A stretch of DNA of 64,000 bases from Planctomycetota bacterium (GTDB lineage Bacteria; Planctomycetota; Planctomycetia; Pirellulales; Pirellulaceae). The stretch is from contig VGZC01000019.1 in the NCBI GenBank assembly GCA_016872725.1, forward strand, positions 1 to 64,000, written 5' to 3'. Below, in pieces: positions 16,889 through 23,893 of this stretch (position 1 is its first letter; the number at the start of each line of letters is the position of its first letter). The notes beneath the pieces were generated by a model. It was not told the origin of the DNA. It saw only the letters and a program-made list of their open reading frames with translations, and searched no databases. The translations under genes were made by a program, and so were the position numbers.

Positions 16889-18327
16889 GGGCTCGTTCCT
16901 TTCTCGGCGGGCAATGTGAAATGGAACCGCGTTCCGGCGCCGTATTCGGACTCGACCCGGATTTTCCCGTTGTGACGCTCGACGTTCTTCTTGCAAATGG
17001 CGAGGCCGATGCCCGTGCCTTCGTACTCGCCGCGTCCGTGGAGCCTCTGGAACGGCGCGAAAATCCGTTCGAAGTACTCCGCCTTGATTCCGATTCCGTT
17101 GTCGGCGACCGTGATCGTCCATTCGGGTCCGTTGCGCGCCGCCGTCACGGCGACGCGCGGCTTGCGGTCGTTCGGAACGAATTTCAGCGCGTTGCCGATC
17201 AGATTCTGGAACAACTGGGTCAGCACGGTCGCGTCGCCCGAGACGTCGGGCAGCTCGCCGATCTCGACGGCCGCCTCCGATTCGCGGATCCGCAACTCGA
17301 GCGATTCGCAGGCGCGCCGGGCGCAGGTCGCCAGCGAAATGCGTTCGACCTTCATCGCCGAGCGGCCGGCGCGGGAGAGGGCAAGCAGGTCCTGGATCAG
17401 GTCGCGCATGCGCTGAGCCGCCTCGACGATGAACGTCAGGTCCTTCTCCGCTTGCGCGTTCAGGTTCGCTCCGACATCCTGGCGCAGGAGCTTGCTGAAC
17501 GAAACCAGCTTGCGGACCGGCTCCTGCAGGTCGTGGCTCGCGACGTAGGTGAATTCGTCGAGGTCCCGGTTCTTGTTTTCGAGTTGATCGAGGTTCTCGC
17601 GCAGGAGTCGCTCGTTCGCTTGGAGCAGGGCCCGGCTTTGTTCGAGATCGGCCGTGCGGAGCGCGACTTCCCGCTCGATCCGCTCGTTCGTCGATTCCAG
17701 TTGGGCGCGCTGGACGGCGTCCTGCCGCATTTCCAATTCGATGTGGAACGCCGCGTTCGCCAGGAACGTCACTTCAATGATCACCCAGGACGCGTGCTCG
17801 AGCCACCGCCACGGGCCCGCGTCCGGCAACCCGAAGATCGACTCGGGCCACCAGACGCCTCGACCGAAGTGATCCGCGATGATGACGGCGGTCGCCGTCG
17901 CGAAGACGCGCCAATCGCGGTAGAACGACAGGAGGGCGAGCGAGCCGAAGATGTGGAAGTGCGTCTCGATGCGGCCGCCCGTCAGATGGATCAGGAGCGA
18001 CGATACGAGCATCTGGGACATGGCGACGACATGCCGGGTCAGCGGAACGGACGGACGAAGCAGGGCCATGCCCGTCGGTATGCATGTCACTAGGAACCCC
18101 GCCGCCATCGCGCCGCGCGTGTGCCACAGCATGGAATGCCGCGCGATCCACGTGTGCGGCGCGATCCAAATCGCCGCTCCGCAAATCCCGATCAACTGAA
18201 GAACCATCAAGGCGACAAAGAGCTGATCGATGCGCCCGCACACCTCCGCGCGCCGCTCCGCGAACAATGTCCGAGCCCTTGGCGCGAGTCCATCGGGAAT
18301 GGTACCGTCCGAATGTTGTCGGATCAT
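16840..18327 (-). CDS. Membrane histidine kinase
   Basis: 495 residues. The N-terminal half (~35-200) holds five or six hydrophobic segments (for example LFVALMVLQLIGICGAAIWI) and a HFHIFGSLALLSFYRDWRVF motif common in planctomycete sensor proteins. A coiled coil leads to a HisKA domain with H-box DEFTYVASHDLQEPVRKL (His265). The HATPase domain has N (NLIGNALKF), G1 (DNGIGI), F (FAPFQRLH) and G2 (GTGIGLAI) boxes. The domain is of the phytochrome-like class that partners Rcp1-type receivers. The signal sensed is unknown. First gene of a three-gene minus-strand operon, divergent from the persulfide reductase gene. Confidence 0.92.
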   Translation of the reverse strand: MIRQHSDGTIPDGLAPRARTLFAERRAEVCGRIDQLFVALMVLQLIGICGAAIWIAPHTWIARHSMLWHTRGAMAAGFLVTCIPTGMALLRPSVPLTRHVVAMSQMLVSSLLIHLTGGRIETHFHIFGSLALLSFYRDWRVFATATAVIIADHFGRGVWWPESIFGLPDAGPWRWLEHASWVIIEVTFLANAAFHIELEMRQDAVQRAQLESTNERIEREVALRTADLEQSRALLQANERLLRENLDQLENKNRDLDEFTYVASHDLQEPVRKLVSFSKLLRQDVGANLNAQAEKDLTFIVEAAQRMRDLIQDLLALSRAGRSAMKVERISLATCARRACESLELRIRESEAAVEIGELPDVSGDATVLTQLFQNLIGNALKFVPNDRKPRVAVTAARNGPEWTITVADNGIGIKAEYFERIFAPFQRLHGRGEYEGTGIGLAICKKNVERHNGKIRVESEYGAGTRFHFTLPAEKGTSPCSIENDATRAAWSSC

Positions 18328-18552
18328 GGTGGGAAGACCTCGGTGGCCGCCGCGCCGTTGGGTTGGTCGGAAAGGGAACGCGTTCGAGGCGCACCCGGAG
18401 CGGTTTCCCGACCGGGAGCGTCACTGCAACCGTAGGTCACTCCACCCGATCGGCAACGCGCCCGGAACGCGCGGAGACGTCGGCGGCGACGGCCGGTCGT
18501 CTCGGTCGAATCGGTTGGGACGGTTTTCGCGGCGCTTACCCGTTCGTGGGAC

Positions 18553-18569
18553 GTCGCCGATTCGGCGAC
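18553..18569. promoter_or_regulatory. Perfect 8-bp palindrome, candidate operator
   Basis: Inverted repeat GTCGCCGA-T-TCGGCGAC, 8-bp arms around one central base, 35 nt upstream of the reductase start at 18605 and within the divergent intergenic region. Size and position suit a dimeric repressor site. The regulator is unknown. Confidence 0.4.
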
Positions 18570-18604
18570 GGAATGAAGTTGGATGGACTCGGAAGGAACA
18601 TGCC

Positions 18605-20254
18605 ATGCGGCTGATCATCGTGGGAGGAGTGGCGGGAGGCGCGTCGGCGGCGACCCGCGCGCGGAGATTGAACGAACACGCCGAGATCGTCCTTTTCGAA
18701 CGGGGCCCCGACGTCTCGTTCGCGAATTGCGGTATGCCCTACTTCATCGGCGGAAAGATCGGCCATCGCGCCAAGATGCTCGTCACGACCGCCGAACGGC
18801 TCGCCGAACGCTTCCGCCTCGATGTCCGGACCGGGTCGCTTGTTGAATCGATCGACCGGGCGGCCCGCGAAGTCGTCGTCCGAAAAGTCGATACGGGCGA
18901 GACGTACCGTGTCGCCTACGACAAGTTGATTCTCGCTCCCGGCGCGGCGCCGCTCCGCCCCCCCCTTCCCGGCATCGACCTGCCCGGAATCCTGACCCTT
19001 CGGAATCTGGGGGACATGGACCGCATTCACGCGGTCGTTCAATCGGGCATCCGGCGCGCGGTCGTCGTCGGCGCGGGTTTCATCGGCCTCGAGATGGTTG
19101 AGAATCTGGTCTTGCGGGGCATCGCGACGACGCTCGTCGAATTGCAGGACCAAATACTGCCTCCCCTCGATCGCGAGATGACGCCTCCGATCACCGAGCG
19201 GTTGCGGTCGGCCGGGATCGACGTTCGGCTCAGCGAATCCGTCACCGGTTTCGCAACGAAGGAGGGCGGCATCGAGGTTCAGCTCAAGTCGGGCGAGCGG
19301 CTCGATGCCCAATTGGTCGTGCTCGGGATCGGCGTCCGACCCGAGGATCAACTCGCCGTCGACGCGGGGCTCGACGTCGGCCCGCGCGGCGGCATCCGCG
19401 TCGATCGGTACCTGCGCACGAGCGATCCCGCCATCTTCGCGGTGGGTGACGCGATCGAGGTCGAGGACTATGTCCTGGGCGGCGCGACGCGAATCCCGCT
19501 CGCCGGCCCCGCGAATCGCCAAGGCCGGCTCGCCGCCGAAAACGCGCTCGGCGGGTCGGTGCCCTATCGCGGTTCGCAAGGAACGGCCGTCGTCGGCGTA
19601 CTGGGGATGACCGCCGCGATGACGGGCGCGTCGGAGAAGACACTGCGGCGAGTCGGCCGCGCGTTCCGAAAGATCCATATCCATCCGGCCCATCACGCGG
19701 GGTACTACCCGGGGGCCGAGCCGATGTCGATCAAGGTCCTTTTCGACCCGGAATCGGGCGCGATCCTCGGCGCGCAGGCGGTCGGCGGCGCGGGGGTCGA
19801 CAAGCGGATCGACGTGTTGGCGGTCGCCGTCCAGGCGCGGCTTACCGTATTCGACCTCGAACAGATGGAACTCGCCTACGCGCCGCAATTCGGCTCGGCG
19901 AAGGACCCCGTCAACATGGCGGGCTTTGTCGGAGCGGGCCTTCTGCGGGGCGAGCATCCACAGGTCGACGCCGAGTCGCTCGTGGACGGTCCGACGGCGG
20001 GCGGCCGACTCGTGCTCGACGTGCGCACCGATCGGGAATTCGCCGCCGGGCACATTCCGGGCGCGGTCCATATCCCGGTGGACGCATTGCGGAGCCGCAT
20101 CGACGAGGTTCCCGTTGACCGCGAAGTGACCGTTTACTGTCAGGTCGGCATGCGGGGCTATCTCGCAACGCGCATCCTCCGCCAATATGGCCGAAACGCG
20201 TCCAATGTCGGTGGCGGATTCACCACCTACCAGCGTCTCCGCGGGATTGCGTAG
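18605..20254 (+). CDS. CoA-disulfide/persulfide reductase fused to rhodanese
   Basis: 549 residues. An FAD/NAD(P)H disulfide oxidoreductase with N-terminal GGVAGGASAA (FAD), the redox Cys42 in SFANCGMPYFIGG typical of CoA-disulfide reductases, a second nucleotide-binding motif VVVGAGFIGLEM, and a dimerisation domain. A C-terminal rhodanese domain follows (~460-549) with active-site Cys512 in VYCQVGMRGY. Characterised fusions of this architecture reduce CoA disulfide/persulfide or polysulfide with NADH. The start is set by GGAAGGA just before ATG 18605. The open frame continues upstream to 18230, but that part lies over the kinase promoter region and lacks protein-like content. It faces selD, which fits sulfur/selenium metabolism. 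Confidence 0.92.
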   Translation: MRLIIVGGVAGGASAATRARRLNEHAEIVLFERGPDVSFANCGMPYFIGGKIGHRAKMLVTTAERLAERFRLDVRTGSLVESIDRAAREVVVRKVDTGETYRVAYDKLILAPGAAPLRPPLPGIDLPGILTLRNLGDMDRIHAVVQSGIRRAVVVGAGFIGLEMVENLVLRGIATTLVELQDQILPPLDREMTPPITERLRSAGIDVRLSESVTGFATKEGGIEVQLKSGERLDAQLVVLGIGVRPEDQLAVDAGLDVGPRGGIRVDRYLRTSDPAIFAVGDAIEVEDYVLGGATRIPLAGPANRQGRLAAENALGGSVPYRGSQGTAVVGVLGMTAAMTGASEKTLRRVGRAFRKIHIHPAHHAGYYPGAEPMSIKVLFDPESGAILGAQAVGGAGVDKRIDVLAVAVQARLTVFDLEQMELAYAPQFGSAKDPVNMAGFVGAGLLRGEHPQVDAESLVDGPTAGGRLVLDVRTDREFAAGHIPGAVHIPVDALRSRIDEVPVDREVTVYCQVGMRGYLATRILRQYGRNASNVGGGFTTYQRLRGIA

Positions 20255-20272
20255 AACGACCGCGCGTTTCGC

Positions 20273-20294
20273 GGGCGATTGAGGACAATCGCCC
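20273..20294. terminator. Perfect hairpin between convergent genes
   Basis: GGGCGATTG-AGGA-CAATCGCCC forms a 9-bp stem with a 4-nt loop in the gap between the convergent reductase and selD genes. There is no T-tract on either side. It may end transcription in both directions, or be a dispersed palindromic element; I recall similar sequences from planctomycete intergenic regions. Confidence 0.5.
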
Positions 20295-20357
20295 TACGTG
20301 GAACGACCGTCCTCGGGCGTTCGGGAACCAGCGATTTCGCGCTCGGTCTTGAGAGCG

Positions 20358-21422
20358 TTAGGGCGCGACAACGAGCGCCGCGTCTCCACACGGTTCCACG
20401 GCTCCGACGCAGACGGCCGGCGATTCCTCTTGCTCGCGGATCATGGCGAGCATCGCGTCGGCGTTGTGTTCCGGAACGCTGATCAAGAGTCCGCCCGATG
20501 TCTGCGCGTCGAAGAGCAGATCGCGGTCGACGTCATCGATCGCTTCGACGCCACCCATCCGCGCGGCGGTGAAGGCGCGGTTGGTCGCGGTCGCTCGTGT
20601 CTTGAACCCGGCGCGGATCAACGCGCGCGCGCCCGGCAGGACGGGCAGAAGGCTCGCCGTGATCCGCAACGTCACGCGGCTCGCCTCGGCCAACTCACAC
20701 GCATGGCCCGCGAATCCGAATCCGGTGATGTCGGTCACCGCGTTGGCGCGGAATCGAACGGCCGCGATGCTCGCCGCCTTGTTCAGCGTCGTCATGCCGC
20801 GAATCGCGCATTGAAGCGACTCCGGAGGGCATCGGCCCGCCTTGAACGCGGTCGTAATCGCGCCCGTTCCGAGAGCCTTGGTGAGAACGAGCCGGTCTCC
20901 GGGCCGCGCGCCCCGGTTCGTCAGCAAGTCGGCCGGCGCGACGACTCCCGTCGCCGAAAGTCCGTACTTGATTTCCGAGTCGCGGACCGTGTGCCCTCCG
21001 ACGACGACCGCGCCCGCCGCCCTCACCTGTTCCGAGCCGCCCCGGAGGATCTCCGCGAGCACATCGAGTCCAAGCCGATCGTCGGGAAATCCGACGATGT
21101 TCAGCGCCGTTACGGGCCGGGCGCCCATCGCGTAGATGTCGCTGAGCGAGTTCGCGGCGGCGATCCGGCCGAATTCGAACGGATCGTCCACGAGCGGCGG
21201 AAAGAAGTCGAGCGATTGAACGATCAGCAGATCGTCGCGCAAACGATAGACGCCCGCGTCACTGAACCCTTCGGTTCCGACAATCAGGTTCGGATCGGAA
21301 AAGACAGGCAAGCCGCGCACGACCTGCGCGGTCCCCGCTTGGGGAAGTTTGCCCGCTCACCCCGCGCAGCTCGCGTAGTCGATCAGCCGCTTTTTCCGGC
21401 CGAAGAGGCCAAGGATCCCCAT
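20358..21422 (-). CDS. selD: Selenide, water dikinase, selenocysteine-containing (UGA at codon 22)
   Basis: SelD makes selenophosphate from selenide and ATP for selenocysteine and selenouridine synthesis. Downstream of the UGA the protein is canonical: DPNLIVGTEGFSDAGVY, DFFPPLVDDPFEFGRIAAANSLSDIYAMG, VVGGHT, LTKALGTG, TDITGFGFAGH and DAQTSGGLL. Ordinary ORF calling starts at the GTG at 21320, omitting the catalytic N-terminus. In the same frame upstream, codons read YASCAG-UGA-AGKLPQ, matching the SelD active-site motif in which Cys (or Sec) is followed three residues later by the essential Lys. The UGA occupies 21357-21359, so residue 22 is read as Sec and Lys25 follows. ATG 21422 is the only in-frame start between this and an upstream TGA. 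Length 354 residues is normal for SelD. Confidence 0.92.
21328..21356 (-). promoter_or_regulatory. Candidate bacterial SECIS hairpin
   Basis: Immediately 3' of the selD UGA the mRNA can fold with an outer GCGG/CCGC stem, a 7-nt bulge and an inner UCCCC/GGGGA stem closing an AAGC loop. The apical loop is 16 nt past the UGA, about where bacterial SECIS loops lie. The loop does not begin with the usual G, so SelB binding is inferred rather than shown. Confidence 0.45.
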
Positions 21423-21506
21423 GCTCGCCCGTCAACTTCCAATAAAGCCCACGCTTCGCGGGTTCCATTACGACCGCCGGCGGCCGGCCCGCCGATCCAC
21501 TCGCCT

Positions 21507-21534
21507 GTTATAGAACGTCGGTTCATCGTGGCAA
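21507..21534 (-). promoter_or_regulatory. Candidate sigma-70-type promoter of selD
   Basis: On the minus strand, TTGCCA (21534-21529) and TATAAC (21512-21507) are separated by 16 nt. Predicted transcription start is ~78 nt upstream of the selD ATG at 21422. The region is AT-richer than its surroundings. Confidence 0.4.
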
Positions 21535-21713
21535 TAGCCGGTGACCGTAGCTGTCCATTCCGCGGCGCCGGCAGGAAGGCTTGGCGCCTGATGGCCGCGA
21601 TGGGATCCGAGTTCCAGGTCCATCCGACCCACGGCTCAATTCAGGAAGGGCATTGGAGGAGAATCCCCGGCATGACCTCCCAAGTTCCACTCCCCTTCTT
21701 CATTTCCCCTTTT

Positions 21714-21800
21714 TCATTCGCGTGATTCGTGCCATTCGTGGTTGGTTCCCATGCGCCTCGCCGGAAGCAAATCAACCACGAATGAATTGATGAACGGAAG
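21714..21800. repeat. Short ATTCGTG-type intergenic repeat
   Basis: Between selD and the tRNA, the segment around 21718-21748 contains ATTCGCGTGATTCGTGCC followed by ATTCGTGG, and CCACGAAT recurs at ~21776 and ~21805. The unit ATTCGTG in either orientation appears several times. No coding potential is visible. Resembles dispersed non-coding repeats I recall from environmental planctomycete and verrucomicrobial contigs. Confidence 0.35.
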
Positions 21801-21881
21801 GCTGACCACGAATCGGCCGAACCTCCGGTGAGAATCGATGTCCGGTGACACCCCGTTCTTGCCTGTTTCGTCACATAATGG

Positions 21882-21989
21882 ACGGCTACGCGTCCGGCCG
21901 GTTGCGTGAAGATGGCGGGCGACGAGAACGCTTGGCGGATTCGAGTCGGCGGCTACCGCATCGTCTACGCAAGGCGAAACGTGCGATGA
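21882..21989 (+). pseudogene. RelE/ParE-family toxin remnant
   Basis: The frame encodes TATRPAGCVKMAGDENAWRI followed by RVGGYRIVYARRNVR and a TGA. RPxGCxKLxG...WRIRVGxYRIVY is the conserved core and C-terminal strand of RelE/ParE toxins. An in-frame TAA at 21876 cuts off the N-terminal half of the ~85-90-residue family, no start codon fits and no antitoxin gene is adjacent. A broken toxin-antitoxin relic, not a functional gene. Confidence 0.6.
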
Positions 21990-22052
21990 GCCCAAAAAGC
22001 CCTGATTTGCTGGGCTTTGCGGGCGGTTGCGATTCCGTGCAACCACCAAGTC

Positions 22053-22134
22053 TGGCCGCTCGGGGACTCGAACCCCGACGCCTTTCGGCACAAGATCCTA
22101 AGTCTTGCGTGTCTGCCAATTCCACCAAGCGGCC
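22053..22134 (-). tRNA. tRNA-Leu (anticodon UAG)
   Basis: 82 nt on the minus strand. Acceptor stem GGCCGCU/AGCGGCC with discriminator A; D-arm UGGUGGAAUUGGCAGACAC; anticodon stem CAAGA/UCUUG with loop CUUAGGA (anticodon UAG); a variable arm (UGCCGAAAGGCG) as in class II tRNAs; T-arm CGGGG-UUCGAGU-CCCCG. CCA is not encoded. The class II shape and anticodon identify a leucine tRNA for CUN codons. Confidence 0.95.
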
Positions 22135-22307
22135 GCCCGTCGTCGATCGGTTACGGTATTCTACCGAATGCCCGCCCGCCTCGCGATCCTGGCTTGACGT
22201 GCACTCCTCCTTTCGGGTCAACTGGTGTCATTCATGGCCGCTCGTCCCGTGCCGTGCGTCTCGGAACCGTTGCAAAGCCGACCCTCTTCCCAGTTGAAAG
22301 TGATTCC

Positions 22308-22742
22308 ATGCGTCAACATCCCTTGGCCGCCTGGTGTTGCGTTGCCGTTTGCCTCGCGTCGCTCATTGGCTGCGGCAAGGCCAATCCGCGCAAAGAAGTG
22401 ACGGGAATGATCACGCTCAAAGGCGAGCCCCTCGACCAAGGCGTGATCGAATTCCACCCGCTCGGCGAAGGCACGAAGGAGTTGCCCGCCACCATGGAGG
22501 GTGCCGTGATCGCGAAGGGCGAGTACAAGGTGCCCGTCGAGCAGGGACTGGTTCCTGGAAAATACAAGGTCATCATCACGTCCGGCGACGGCATCAACCC
22601 GTCGAATCCCGATGGGATGCCCGAGCCGAGCGGCAATTTCGTATCGAAAGATCGGATACCACCCGCGTTCAACAGCGAATCCAAGGTCGAGGTCGAGGTC
22701 ACCTCGTCCGGTCCGAATCGGTTCAATTTTGACGTGCCTTGA
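22308..22742 (+). CDS. Small secreted lipoprotein (planctomycete carboxypeptidase-regulatory-like)
   Basis: 144 residues. The signal peptide ends in the lipobox SLIGC, predicting lipidation at Cys22. The mature part begins KEVTGMITLKGEPLDQGVIEF, a short beta-sandwich pattern that planctomycetes place beside DUF1559 genes. I chose ATG 22308 because it gives the signal peptide and has GAAAG upstream; the open frame from 22017 crosses the tRNA and is not coding. The downstream DUF1559 gene lies ~160 nt away and may be cotranscribed. The exact function of this pair is unknown. Confidence 0.85.
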   Translation: MRQHPLAAWCCVAVCLASLIGCGKANPRKEVTGMITLKGEPLDQGVIEFHPLGEGTKELPATMEGAVIAKGEYKVPVEQGLVPGKYKVIITSGDGINPSNPDGMPEPSGNFVSKDRIPPAFNSESKVEVEVTSSGPNRFNFDVP

Positions 22743-22901
22743 TCGAATACTCGCGATGACGCCGCGCTGAAGGTCGATCCGGATGCGACGACGCACCGTA
22801 CGGCGGCATCGTATTGATGGGATACGTGGTTCTCGGATTTCTTTCTCTGTTATTCCGTTTGTGGTTCGACTTCCGTGCGAATCAAGAGGGGACGTGGCAT
22901 C

Positions 22902-23891
22902 ATGGGTACGAAACGGCGCGCGTTCACGTTGGTCGAGTTATTGGTCGTCATTGCCATCATTGGCGTATTGGTCGCCCTTCTGTTGCCGGCCGTGCAGGCC
23001 GCGCGGGAAGCGGCTCGACGCATGCAGTGCCAGAACAACCTGAAACAGCTTGGGCTCGCGATGCACAACTACACAAGCTCCTTTAAGGAGTCGCTGCCCG
23101 GCGGTGTCGGACGGTACGGATGCTGCTGGGGAACGTGGCAGATGAGTATCCTGCCCTTCATCGAGGCTCAAAACCTCGCCGACATCTACGTGAATCTGGG
23201 TGGCGCCGACTGGGGGCCGCGCTATGGAACGGCCATCAATCGTCCCGTGGTGAGCAGCCGGTTGCCCACGTTGTCGTGTCCGAGCGACATCAAGAACGCG
23301 CCGATCGGCGCGACGGCGACCCTTCTCCCCGTGACCAGCCACAACTACGGCGTGAACTACGGCAACACGAGCTTCTTCCAAACGCCATTGAACGGGATTC
23401 CGTTCCTAGGGGCTCCGTTCCGCGCCTACACGCAATCGACGTCGGACGACGGTCCGATCGGCGCTGCCGCGGCACTGACGTTTCCGCGGGTATACGGACA
23501 ACATGTAACGCTCGCCGAAATCGTGGATGGAACGAGCAACACGCTGATGGCGGCCGAAGTCCTCCAGGGGCGCGGGACCGACCTGCGCGGATTCAGTTGG
23601 TGGGGCGGCGCGTCGGGGTTTGTCACCTACCTCGCGCCCAACAGCAGCGCGCCCGACGTGATTACGGGCGGCTATTGCACGTCGCTCACGTCGCCCCGCA
23701 TGCCGTGCGTCACGGCGACCACCGCGACGCGGCCCCGCATGATGGGCGCCCGGAGCGTGCACGCCGCCGGCGGCGTCAATGTCGCGTTTTGCGACGGGCA
23801 TGTGAGGTTTCTCATGAACGGTATCGACTATAAGGTATGGAACTACCTCGGAACGTCGCAAGGCAGCGAGGCCGTCAATCCCGACGAGTAG
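22902..23891 (+). CDS. DUF1559 protein with type IV prepilin-like N-terminus
   Basis: 329 residues. Starts with a short basic leader and then [20 protein letters not shown], the class III signal and hydrophobic spine of prepilin-like proteins, followed by [20 protein letters not shown]. The C-terminal [14 protein letters not shown] is the hallmark of DUF1559, a family highly expanded in planctomycetes. Expected to be processed by a prepilin peptidase and exposed at the cell envelope. ATG 22902 has GAGGGG 10 nt upstream; the GTG at 22875 is a weaker alternative. Ends 2 nt from the convergent beta-helix gene. Confidence 0.93.
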   Translation: MGTKRRAFTLVELLVVIAIIGVLVALLLPAVQAAREAARRMQCQNNLKQLGLAMHNYTSSFKESLPGGVGRYGCCWGTWQMSILPFIEAQNLADIYVNLGGADWGPRYGTAINRPVVSSRLPTLSCPSDIKNAPIGATATLLPVTSHNYGVNYGNTSFFQTPLNGIPFLGAPFRAYTQSTSDDGPIGAAAALTFPRVYGQHVTLAEIVDGTSNTLMAAEVLQGRGTDLRGFSWWGGASGFVTYLAPNSSAPDVITGGYCTSLTSPRMPCVTATTATRPRMMGARSVHAAGGVNVAFCDGHVRFLMNGIDYKVWNYLGTSQGSEAVNPDE

Positions 23892-23893
23892 TG

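Noticed and set aside
18230-18604. N-terminal extension of the persulfide reductase
   Set aside because: Arg/Gly-rich, overlaps the divergent kinase start, and a strong SD precedes ATG 18605.
22017-22307. N-terminal extension of the lipoprotein
   Set aside because: It crosses the tRNA-Leu gene and would hide the signal peptide and lipobox.
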